DNA of 64,000 bases from Monosporascus cannonballus (Eukaryota; Ascomycota; Sordariomycetes; Xylariales), in assembly GCA_004154925.1 (NCBI GenBank), contig QJNS01000037.1:1-64000 (forward strand), in the 5' to 3' direction. Positions 35,201 through 45,165 of the stretch are shown piece by piece. A program made the translations under genes and the position numbers. A model generated the notes under the pieces. That model saw only the letters and a list, made by a program, of their open reading frames with translations. It made no database searches and was not told the origin of the DNA. Every line of letters begins with the position of its first letter. Position 1 is the first letter of the stretch.

Positions 35201-37500
35201 TTAATAAGATTTACGAACGTATTGGCAACCTTTTAGCAGATAATTAATTACGTATTACGAAAATACCTCGATATTTTTGTCGTTTGTTATTTCGATAACA
35301 TATTTATCTTTTTAAAAACAAAAAAACATACGTAGGATACGTTCATAAAGTTCTTTAAGCTTTATAGGATGTAAGGCTATTTATTAACGTAAAAAAAATT
35401 GGTTCTATACATAAAAAATAAAATATTTGGAACATATTATTACCCTAGAACATATCAGAATGGACCCTAAGAAAATCGTTTCAGTTACAGAATGGCAAAA
35501 GCTAATAACGGTTAAAAAGGTACAGGTATTTCTTAGATTCGCCAATTATTACAGGAAGTTTAATCGAAATTTTAGCAAAATAGATATACCCCTAATAAAT
35601 CTTACGAAAAAAAAAATTCAAATGGACGCCAGATATAGAAAAAGCATTTCAGGATATTAAGAATGCAATTATTAACGAATTAATATTAATTACATACAAT
35701 TTAAACCGCCTTATTAAGTTAAAAACCGATATTTTAAATTATACGTTAAACTTAATAATCGGATAACGAAATAATCAAGGTAAATTGCACCTTATTGCAT
35801 TTTTTTCGTACAAATTAAAAGAAGTCGGATTTAATTACGGTATCCCAGATAAGGAATTTATGGCCATTATTATGGCATTTTGCAAATTCAGGTATTTTCT
35901 AAAGAGAAGTTTGTATTAGGTTAAGGTTTATACGGATTATCAAAATCTTACCCGATTTATTACGATTAAAGAACTTACAGAATAATAATTTCGATACGCA
36001 AAAAAATTAGCGAATTTTAATTTCGTTATTATCTATAAAAAGAATTTAAAAAACGGCAAAATAATTATTTTAAATAAATAATTAAATTTCGAAACAAATT
36101 AGTTAAAGTTAATTATATAATTTTTGGTATTACTACAAAAAGATATTTACGTCTATAACAAATTGCAATAATTTAAACAGTACTTTTCGATATATATCAG
36201 AAAATCCAGCAATATAACAATAATCTCTCAAAAAACTAAAAAGGAACAAAATATAAGTTTTAAAAAAATACCAGAAAGATTTAATGCGAAAAATATATAA
36301 ACATTAATTACATAAATATCCAGGGATTTATAAAACTCTAAAAAAGCTTTAATATATATACTTTTTTTTCTAAAATAAAATTAATAGTATAAAAGGTTAT
36401 ACGGTAATACGATATTTGCGTCAAAGCAAAAGCTTGATAACATAAGCTATACGGAAAGTTATAGTTATTATTAATCGTAAAACGATAATAATATTTAATT
36501 ATATTCGATTTTATTATTAAATTTTTTATATTAAGAAATTTAATTATAGGAATATATTACGACAGTATTTTCGTAATTATTAATCGATTTACGAAATTCT
36601 TTTATTTTTTATTATATTATAAGGATATAAATACGGAATAATTGTTATATTCTTTTTCAGATATATTTTTAATATATACGGATTATTAATAAAAATTATT
36701 TTAAAAAAAGGATCAATATTTGCATCTAAGTTTTAACAAGGCTTAATGACATAAATCGGCCTGAATCATAAGTTATTTAACGTATTTAAACTATAAACGG
36801 ATAAATAAATAAAATAAATAAACCAAATTTGAAAAGCTTATTTACGATATTATATTAATTACAAACAGAATAATTAAGTTAAAAAATTACTAATCGCATA
36901 ATTAACCTATAATACCAACTATTATAAAAGTATTAAAATAATACCTGCAAATATAAATTTTGCCTTTATTCCGGAAGTTTATAAAAAATACGTAATAATA
37001 ATCTAATTAATATTAAAATAGTTTTTACGTTAAAACGGTTATAATAGCTATATTAAAAAATAAAGATAAAACTGGAATTCGTACGAAATCAAATAAATAA
37101 GTATTATAATTAAAAAGGATTAAAAGGATTAATTTTCGAAAAAGGGAAAATATTTTTTTTGTTATCAAAAACATTCAAATAAAAGAACCTAACAAAAAAT
37201 TCGATTTTAAATATATCGGTTTATACAAAATCACGGAGAAGATCTTAAAAAATAATTACTAATTAAAACCTTTATCAAAGGTTAAACTTTATTTAATTTT
37301 TTTCTTTTTTAAACGAATTAATAACAAATATAATTAAAATATATACGACATAAAACAACGTAAAGGTAAAAAACGAATAACCGTACGAAGTAAAAAAGAT
37401 ATTCGACATATAAAAATAAAACGGATTTACCTAATACCTGATTAAGTAAAAAAAACACCCGAATTTCGAGAACACTTAAAAACCTGCCAAAAACCTTATT
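32280..37500 (+). pseudogene. gag-pol relic of element C
   Basis: A decayed chromoviral gag-pol. The RT core has FVVCYFDNIFIF at about 35268-35310, the thumb region lies at 35427-35660 in an intact frame, the integrase has CVKAKA-like and IVIINRFTKFF-like blocks (about 36415-36610), and the C-terminal chromodomain (EVKKIFD, NGFT, YLIK, NFENT) ends at the stop of the antisense ORF. TAA/TAG stops predominate. Confidence 0.8.
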
Positions 37501-38114
37501 AACGTTTAACGCTTATTAAAGAATTTTTACCAATAACAATAAGCGCGTCCTAATTAACAGCCGACCAGTTAGTAACCGGGATATCGGGCTAATCGGCCGC
37601 AATATGTGCTAACGTAATAATCGTAACAACAGCCTTTAATTATTTTTATTCCTAACGCTTTTATTTCTTTAGTTCGTTTAATAATTAAAACTTACGTTAT
37701 AATATAATAACGCTTTTCGAACAAATTAACGCCTTTTGCTTACGTAAATAAATAAAACGAAAAAATTTTATTTATTTTTTTCTGATATTTACGTTAAGTT
37801 TCGAAATAAAACCGTTAAAGCTTTAATAATTGCTTTTTAGTAAACGTTTTTTCGTATTTTAAACGTTAATATTTACGACAAATATTTTATAAGGAAAAAA
37901 TAGGTACGCCGGTACTATTATAAAATCGACCCCGATTAACATATTTCTTATATTTTAAAACGTTTTCCATTATTTTACACCTTATATTTTTCGAGAAATA
38001 ATAAAAGTAAAATATAACTTCGTAATTAAATTCGTCAAAGGCTTTTATAAGGTTAACACGACGAACGGTAAAAGAACGGAAAACGCGACGAATTTTAGAA
38101 ATACAAGACGACAT
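37499..38114 (-). pseudogene. conserved antisense ORF of element C
   Basis: Opposite to pol of C. From the ATG at 38114 the first 75 residues are fully open (MSSCISKIRRVFRS, AFDEFNYEVIFYF, RCKIMENVLKYKKYVNRG, FYNSTGVPIFSL). The conserved end ALIVIGKNSLISVKR is at 37499-37550. The total of 616 nt implies one net single-base indel between the two parts. Stops are TAA or TAG. The open 5' part makes this the best copy for comparing the N-terminus. The function is unknown. Confidence 0.72.
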
Positions 38115-38202
38115 GATTAAAAGCAAAAAAAAGAACATTTACCAAATGAAAAAAAAAGAAGAAAAAAAATCCTGAAGGCAATGTTTTGGAAAAAGAAAAT
38201 CG

Positions 38203-38577
38203 TATTACGACCCAACAAGCTCCGGCCTCAAAAAACGGTTAAACACGGATTATACGGGCCACCCCATAAGGTTACGTAACGGTAATCACTACCAAGCCAG
38301 TAATCAGAAATAATTAAAAAGGATTATAAGTAATTATAATCATTACCAGCCGTATAATTACACAAAATTAAACCAAAAAAAATAAAATATATACGCTTAT
38401 TATTTCCATAATTTAAATAATTTCAGCTTATAATATAATATCGTGATCCAAAGCACCCTTAGCATTACGAAACGTAATACGTTATTATATTTATTGTTCA
38501 GATTCCTACGATACTCCTGCCAATATAAACCCGTCAACTTAAGGTTTAATAGTTGGTTAAACCGCCAAGCCGTCACA
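38203..38577 (+). repeat. 3' LTR of element C
   Basis: 375 bp, starting TATTACGACCC (G mutated) and ending GCCGTCACA, directly followed by the duplication AAAAG. Confidence 0.93.
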
Positions 38578-38582
38578 AAAAG

Positions 38583-40940
38583 AATACGAATAAAAAATAA
38601 TTTTTAAAACGAAATATAAATTATTTAAATATTTAGTTATATTAATAATATTTACGAACGTATTAGTAATTTTTTAATAAATAGTTAATTATATGTTACG
38701 GAAATACTTTGAAATTTTCGTTATTTGTTATCTTGAAAACATTTTTATTTTCTTAAAAACGGAAAATGTATATATAAAATATGTTTATAAAGTTTTTCAA
38801 ATTTTATAAAGCGTAAGGTTTTTTATTAATGTAAAAAAGAATTAATTTTACGTATACGATGTAAAATATCTGGGATATATTATTACCTTACGACATATTA
38901 GAATAAACTTTAAGAAAATCGCTATAGTTATAAAATAGTAGACGCCAATAACGGTTAAGGAAATATAGGTATTTTTTGAATTCGCTAATTATTATAGGAA
39001 ATTTATTTGAAATTTTAGCAAAATAATTATACCCTTAACGAACCTTACGAAAAAGAAAAATTTTAAATAAATGCCAGATACGAAAAAAGTATTTTAGGAT
39101 ATTAAATATGCGATTATTAACGAATTAATATTAATTATATACGATTTAAACCGCTCCGTTAAGCTAAAAACCGATATTTCAGATTACGCGTTAAACGTAA
39201 TAATCGGATAATAAGATAATTAAGGTAAATTGCATCTTATTATATTTTTTTTACAAATTAAAAAAAGTAGATCTTAATTACAGTATTCCAGATAAGGAAT
39301 TTATGGCCATTATTATAGTATTTCGAAAGTTTAAGTATTATTTAAAGAGAAATTTATATTAGGTTAAGACTTATACGGATTATGAAAATTTTACTCAATT
39401 TATTATAACCAGGCAGCTTATAGGACGGTAAATTCGTTATGCATAGAAATTAGCTAATTTTAATTTTGTTATTATTTATAAAAAAGGTTTAAAAAATCAT
39501 AAAGCAAATGTTTTAAGCAAACGATTAAACCTTGAAGGAAAATTGGTTAAAATTAGCTATAAAATATTTAATATAATTATAAAAAAGTATTTACGCTGCC
39601 AACAAATTGCGATAAAACAGGTAATACCTTTTAATATATATCAGAAAATTAAACAATATAATAATAATTTTTTAAAACAACGAAAAAAGGAATAAAATAT
39701 AAGTTTAAAAAAATATTAAAAAGATTTAATACAAAATACATACGATTATTAATTATACGGATATTTAGAAATTTACAAAATTTTAAAACGGCTTTAACGT
39801 ATATATTCTTTTTTAAAATAAAATTAATAATATAAAAATTTATACGGCATTATAATATTTACGCCAGAACAAAAGTTCGACCATATAAGCTATACGAAAA
39901 ATTACAACTATTACTAATTATAAAATAATTATAATATTTAATTATATTCGACTTTATTATTAAATTTCTTGTATTAAAAATGTCAATTACGGGAATATAT
40001 TATGATAATATTTTTATAATTATCGATCGATTTACGAAAGTTTTTTATTTTTTTATTATATTACGAAAATACAAACGTTGAACAAATAGCATATATTATT
40101 TTTAAACACATTTTTAATATATGCGGATTATTAATAAAATTTATTTTAAATATAAGATAAATATTCGTATTTAATTTTTAACAAGACCTAATAATGTAAA
40201 TCGACTTAAATCACAAATTATTTAACGTTTTTAAACCATAAAGGAATAAATAAATAAAATAAATAAACTAAATTTTAAATATTTATATACGATATTATAT
40301 TAATTACGAGCAAAATAATTAAATTAAAAATTTACATATTATATAATTAATTTACAATACCAATTATTACGAAAATATCAAAATAACACTTATAAACGTA
40401 AATTTTGGTTTTATTTTAAAAATTTACAAAGAAATTCGTAAAAACGGTTTAATTAATATTAAAGTAATCTTTACGTTAAAATAATTATAAGAATTATACC
40501 AGGAAATAAAAATACAATTGGAATTTGTCGAAAATTAAATAAATAAATATTATAAATAAAAAAGTTAAAAGGATTAATTTTCGAAAAAGAGGAAATAGTT
40601 TTTTTCGTTATTAAAAATATTTAAATAAAACAACCTAAAAAAAGTTTAATTTCAAATATATCGGTTTATATAAAATCGTTAAAAAAACTTGGAAAATAAT
40701 TATTAATTAAAATTCCTACCAAAAATTAAATTCCATTTAATTTTTTATATTTCTTTACTTAAGTTCATAACAGATATAATTAAAGTGCATACGGTATAAA
40801 ATGGCATAAAAATAAAAATAAATAAACGTACGAAATGGATAAATTATTCGATATACGAAAACAAAATAGATTTATTCAGTATCTAATTAAATGAAAAAAA
40901 TATTCGAATTCCGAAAACACCTGGGAACCTACCAAGAATT
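38583..40940 (+). pseudogene. RT, RNase H, integrase and chromodomain of element D
   Basis: The last third of pol of D after insertion C. It is colinear with B and C: RT thumb, RNase H (39130-39560), integrase (39830-40300) and chromodomain (40829-40940). All frames are broken. Confidence 0.75.
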
Positions 40941-41504
40941 TTATTGGTATCTAGCGCATATTAAAGAACTTTTACTAATAACGATAGGCGCGTCCTAATT
41001 TATAATCGACTAGTTAATAACCGGGATATTAGGCTAATCGGCCGCGGCTTACGTTAATATGGCAGCTTTAACGACGGCCTCTAACTATTTTTACTTTTTT
41101 TCCAAACGTTCGAATTTCTTTATGGCCTTCGTACTTTTAATACCTTAATAAAGCATCTCGATATTATAACAACGGAATAATCGCTTTTGTTTTTGCAAAC
41201 GGTTCAACTTATTAGCAACCGTTCGTAACGCCTTACGAATCTATTCCTTTTTACCTTTCAAACGATCTTTTTTATTCAGAAAATTTTGATATTTAATTTC
41301 TAAAAGGCCGAAAACATTATAAGGACCGCCATGATAAATACAGCGCGCATATTTTAAAGAATCCCGAACATTTTTATATTTTATGCCTTCCTTTTCATAA
41401 CGAAAACAAAAAGGCATTTTAAAATCAAAGCGTTAAACGCATTCTAAAAGAATAAACGTATTAATACGCTTACAAAAACGAGACTTTTCAATACGATCCG
41501 ACAT
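40941..41504 (-). pseudogene. conserved antisense ORF of element D (best preserved frame)
   Basis: From the ATG at 41504 (MSDRIEKSRFCKRINTF) one frame of 188 codons runs to a TAA at 40941. It has 9 internal stops, all TAA or TAG, each explained by a single C-to-T change in CAA or CAG. Residues 30-60 hold several Cys and basic residues. Residues about 70-150 form a Lys/Arg/Leu/Glu-rich segment likely to be helical or coiled coil (NKKDRLKGKKE, RKALRTVANKLNRLQK, KKFERLEKK). The end APIVISKSSLICARYQ matches the other copies. It has no similarity to gag or pol. It is the antisense partner of the D chromodomain/3' LTR region. Confidence 0.75.
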
Positions 41505-41590
41505 AATAAATATGAAAAAAAATACTTATCAAAAATCGACAACGAATAATTTGATCTTTAAGAACAAAAATCTTGGAAAAGAAAAGATCG

Positions 41591-41986
41591 TATTATAACC
41601 TAACGGTCTTGGCTTCCTAGCGGACGGTCGGGCCCACGAAAAAGATAAACCCCGACCCCCGCCAAGATATTACGTAACCGGCTTAAAGGTCTTAAAATAC
41701 CAAGCACCTTAAGCCCCTTAAGCCAGCGAAAAGGCTCAAAAGGCTTAACGAGCTTAAGGGTTTAAGCCGCTTAAGCACCTTAAGCTAAAAGAAAGATATA
41801 TACGCTTATTATTTCCATAGTTTAAATAACTTTAACTTATAATAAAATATCGTTACTTAAAATACCCTTAGTATTATAGGACGTAATACGTTACTGTATC
41901 CATTGCTCAGATTCCCACGATACTCCTACTAACATAAACCCGTACGACTAAGGTTTAATAGTTGGTTAAACCCCCTAGCCGTCATA
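41591..41986 (+). repeat. 3' LTR of element D
   Basis: 396 bp, starting TATTATAACCTAACGG and ending GCCGTCATA. It pairs with 14468-14863 more than 26 kb away. Confidence 0.92.
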
Positions 41987-42007
41987 AGCATTTATACCTT
42001 TAAAAGG

Positions 42008-42219
42008 CGAAAACATAATAGATATTTGGAAACCTTCCATCCGTATACATTTTATGTCTATAAGCAATACAAAATTAAATTACAAGGCAGCGGCGAAAAA
42101 TATATCCGTTAATTCCAGCAGCTATACACAACGGTAAACGGCCGGTATGTGGACCGGAATGACGCCAAAAAGGTAAACAAAGTATGTAAAAAATTTGTCC
42201 ATCCCGGTATGTCGGCATA
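42008..42219 (+). pseudogene. possible DUF3435 / tyrosine-recombinase-like fragment
   Basis: Just outside the D 3' LTR the plus strand reads RYLETFHPYTFYVYKQYK, then SGEKYIR, a TAA, FQQLYTTVNGRYVDRNDAKK and VNKVCKKF before a TAG. From memory the arrangement (a basic helix, then a Y-rich helix, then G-R-Y-V-D-R-N-D) resembles the N-terminal core-binding part of fungal DUF3435 proteins, the tyrosine recombinases of giant Starship elements. No catalytic R...R...Y region is visible. It is AT-shifted and broken. The assignment is tentative. Confidence 0.3.
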
Positions 42220-42379
42220 GCTAGCTGATTATTCGATCCGAACTGTAAACATTTCTAATACGCAGCCAGTATTATAAATCCGTCTTAATTCCTCGCTTTG
42301 GCCACCGGCCGCCGAACATCGATAGCAAGCCGGTACTTAACGTAAAAAATTTACGGATTATCTTAACGTTTAATATCGC

Positions 42380-43005
42380 GTATGATACAAATATATTCCC
42401 CGGTAAACGGCACCGCATCCAGCTTGCCAGCTGTTACCAGATCTTATATTATACCGGAACGCAACCCGCAGCTTCCTCTGCCGGCCGGTCCTCAACAAGG
42501 TGTCCTTGACCACGAGTTTGCTGGACGCGATGGTGCCTCTGTGAACGGCGATGTACGGCTCGCCGTCTTCGTCGTCAATCACCCGCGGGATCCTCTCTAG
42601 CGGATCGCATCCACATTTGTCGCAAGGTACGACGGGCTGGCAGTGCAGATAATCGGGCTCATACAGACGATCCTCTGCTGCGCCTGGGTATCTATACCGC
42701 CAGAGGGTCCGCATGCTCGTGTCGATTCTCTTGATGTTATCTTCGAGCGGATCCTTCGCCCGTCTCGCTGCTAAGTCCTGTGCGGCGCCCGGGAGAACAG
42801 CTGGCGGCGGTGCCAAGGCCCCCGTCCGCTTAAACGGCCCCGCCTTGGCCTTTCTGTGATCTTACTGCACCGCCCCGGAATGTCCACCCGCCGGCTTGCT
42901 GACCACGACGTCCCCGAGCCGGATCATTCCGGTGGCCGTCTTGACGGGGACGCCGCCGCCAATACCAACAAGCGGGCCGAACTTGAGGTTACCCTAGTAC
43001 GAGAC
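42380..43005 (-). pseudogene. nucleoside phosphorylase (PNP_UDP) domain fragment
   Basis: The minus-strand frame reads FGPLVGIGGGVPVKTATG, then MIRLGDVVVSKP, a TAA, KAKAGPFKRTGALAPPP, then LYEPDYLHCQPVVPCDKCGC, then GTIASSKLVVKD. This is the characteristic order of the purine/uridine phosphorylase-like domain that serves as the N-terminal domain of many fungal NLR-type proteins and ankyrin proteins. The N-terminal part of the domain is replaced by exonuclease-like sequence at about 43005, and the frame is lost after VVKD (about 42480). One internal TAA and the truncations make it non-functional. No NACHT or repeat domain is present nearby. Confidence 0.65.
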
Positions 43006-43372
43006 GCATTTTTAAAAAGCTGGATATCCATGACCCCAGCGAGTCCGACCTGGTAAATGACCCAGAGCGCGTCGGCATCGTTCCGCCAGTCTCAGAGGCA
43101 TTTCAGGATATTGGGATCTTCGAGGCTGGACCTAAGAGTCTTGCCGTTGTTCGATTTCGTGGTGAAAGACAGTTTCCCGAGGGACAGGACATCGATCAGT
43201 CGCACCACCCCTTGCGGATGGATAAGAATGGTTATAACGGAAAGGGTGCTCGGCTAAGATAATTCCCTTCAAAATCCGGATAAAGTGTGATAGAAGGAGC
43301 TATGGAGGAAAGAAATGCCCCGAGTTCCTCTATAGATGATATGATAGACGTGGCCAATGCAGAGGTGCTCAT
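43006..43372 (-). pseudogene. 3'-5' exonuclease (RNase D/DnaQ-like) fragment
   Basis: From the ATG at 43372 the minus strand reads MSTSALATSI, then IEELGAFLSSIAPSITLYPD and FEGNYLSR. It then shifts frame to VITILIHPQGVVRLIDVLSL, KTLRSSLEDPNILKCL, a TGA, and DWRNDADALWVIYQVGL ending DIQLFKNASR. This is the order of fungal 3'-5' exonuclease-domain proteins (D-x-E in the LYxDxEG block, then the D-x-R-N-D-A-D-A-L block). The first Asp block reads PDFEG and the TGA sits where Trp or Phe is usual. The sequence ends abruptly at a junction with phosphorylase sequence on the same strand. Inactive. Confidence 0.6.
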
Positions 43373-43851
43373 ATTGAGCGAGTGAAGAGAAGCATGACAT
43401 TAAGGATATGCCCAACCTTTTCGTTCCCATGAATATTTACCGTTCGCAATTGGGCAAGAACTTGCCGACGCACGTAAGTACGGGTACTGCCGGCTACTTG
43501 CATTACTGCGCTCCGCCAATCCTGTATACCAGGCGACGAATTCCGGGTTGCGTAAAAAGATGGTCGCGGACTGTACTGGCGAAGTAGATGGAAAGAGGAC
43601 GGTATGGCAAACAAGCAGCTACCCGTCGGGCTGAGCGCTATCTAGTCGGCCGGCCCCAGTAGAACGTCCGTCCGATCAAGCGCGGGGTAGCGAAAGGAGG
43701 TGGTTCCTCGGGAAATTTGATTCAGGCGTGCTCGACTCTGAATCTACCATTAAGCGAGCGAGGACTAGGTAATATCTTAAGATAACCGAGCAAAAGTAAA
43801 CCGGCTTACGGCGCGTAGGCCAAATATTGTTTGGCTTTCAAAAGATAAACG
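43373..43851. other. no recognised gene
   Basis: An 81-aa minus-strand frame (43369-43614, with TRTYVRRQVLAQLRTV) is the only sizeable ORF and has no recognisable domain. The rest should hold the 3' flank of the downstream hydrolase gene. Confidence 0.4.
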
Positions 43852-45165
43852 TCATGTTTCGGTCCTTGATAACTCCATCCTAAGGCTCGCCGGCGTAGCA
43901 CCACTAACACTAGGGAATATCTGCTTCAGAACCTCGACGGACTGCACGATACTATCGTGATCTGTTTTGCTAGTCGTCGCGGTCGTGAACTCCAGCACGT
44001 CCTGAAACTCGTCTCCCCCACTACCTTTCCAGCAATCCTCCATGTAGCTCTGGCCTCTTTTACCGATCATAATATCGCTTTCGGCAAAGTAAATGCTGAT
44101 TCTTAGCTTTTCTTTATTGCTACCGCCCTCGTCTGCTCGCCGGCTTCTCTCAAGTTCGGCCAGCTTCCTAACAAAGAGCGTATAGTCTTCGCAGTCGCCC
44201 CAGAGCCCAGCAGGTCCTTTTCGGAGGCACTGCAGTGCCTCGCTATCCGCACCGACCATGTTTTCGCTGAACATAGACTTGAGAGTTAGGGTTTGCAGCT
44301 CCTTTTGCAGCTCCAGAGGCAGCCCATAGTCGCTCTTTATTCTCTGGCGATTTCTCTCCAGCGGAGGCGTTTCTACAGCGTTAACACCGCTGCTGGAAGG
44401 CAGTAATTTGGAAAATTTATTGAACGCCGTCCTGCTAGCCGATGCAAACTTGGGTATGTGATGCCAAGTGCCGAATATACTGGTGGGCAGGTTCTGTGCC
44501 ATCTGCATAGCCACGACCTGAGAATGGGCCGGATCGACCCACGGTGCTGTTGCCAAGTTATTTCGTGTGCTTCACTACCTTATGGTGTTCATGGATGGAA
44601 TGAGAATCATACCTACTAAGGCAACCAGTGGCCTATTAGGATAAAAGATATTACGACAGCGAAGTAAAGTGTTAAAAAGGTAAATCGTGCCTGCATTATG
44701 AGACGCCAAGGTAACATGTTCTATCTGTAAATGCGCCAGAAGGCGAGGCACCAATTCGATCCAGATATTGACTCGCTGGCGAAGCGGTACATCAGTTGAA
44801 TGGCCCATCCCTGGCCTGGATGGAGACAAGTCGGTTAGTCCATCTGAATCGAGCAACCGCATTGTTAGAGAGCCTTACCTGTCCACGACCAGAACCCGAA
44901 CGCCCAGCTTTTCTGCGATAGCATGCATCCAGACACTAAGATAGCGCGATGCGAACATTCCTGGAATGAATAGAATCGTTGGATAATGGGTGCCATCGTC
45001 ACCTTGTTTCGGAGTGAGTCCAACGTCCGCGTAACTAACTTGCAGTTCGCCATGGTCTGCTGTAGCAGGCAGTATGAACCGTCGATGGAATCGGTTTTGT
45101 GCAAGATACTCTGTAGCGCGCAACGATGGAGAGTTGCTAGCGGACTCTAGGTATACCGCCGCCAT
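43852..45165 (-). CDS. alpha/beta hydrolase, three exons, 394 aa, nucleophile Ser replaced by Asn
   Basis: Exons inferred on the minus strand: 45165-44879, 44815-44613, 44546-43852. The introns are 63 and 66 bp (GTAAGG and GTATGA donors, AG acceptors), and intron 1 has a GACTAAC branch site. The spliced frame is 1185 nt (394 aa). The fold shows IPGMFASRYLS (oxyanion/loop region, about residues 67-77), VLVVDRPGMGHST (91-103), the nucleophile elbow ASHNAGTIYL (133-142), FAESDIMIG with Asp321 and TDHDS with His360. In the family I know the elbow is S-H-S-A-G; here codon 136 is AAT (Asn), so the catalytic Ser is absent while Asp and His remain. The gene is otherwise intact. It lies beside and parallel to the broken NRPS. 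Catalysis is doubtful. Confidence 0.85.

Larger units (their letters stand above)
31825..38577 (+). mobile_element. gypsy element C, inserted in D
   Basis: A 6753-bp element with LTRs at 31825-32200 (376 bp) and 38203-38577 (375 bp) and a perfect target duplication AAAAG (31820-31824 and 38578-38582). It entered the RT of D, which resumes at 38583. It is the least decayed copy: short open pieces survive, such as 35427-35660 with MEHIITLEHIRMDPKKI and FANYYRKFNRNFSKID (RT thumb to RNase H). The RT box reads FVVCYFDNIFIF (Asp to Asn). Integrase (about 36370-36950), chromodomain (37388-37500) and antisense ORF (37499-38114) follow. Confidence 0.94.
14468..41986 (+). mobile_element. gypsy element D (outermost), split by A, B and C
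   Basis: The outermost chromoviral Ty3/gypsy element. Its LTRs (14468-14863 and 41591-41986, both 396 bp) start in a TGTTACGACC-type sequence and end in a CCGTCACA-type sequence, with RIP-like changes. Its own DNA is 14468-14981, 21810-23064, 29963-31824 and 38583-41986, about 7.0 kb in total, which matches the undivided elements. The order in plus orientation is LTR, leader, gag with a degenerate zinc knuckle (YYNYN...H about 22845), protease/RT, RNase H, integrase, chromodomain (40829-40940), antisense ORF (40941-41504), 3' LTR. Every pol frame is riddled with stops. No target duplication is visible (flanks TGTTA and AGCAT). It is the oldest member because the other three lie inside it. Confidence 0.9.
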
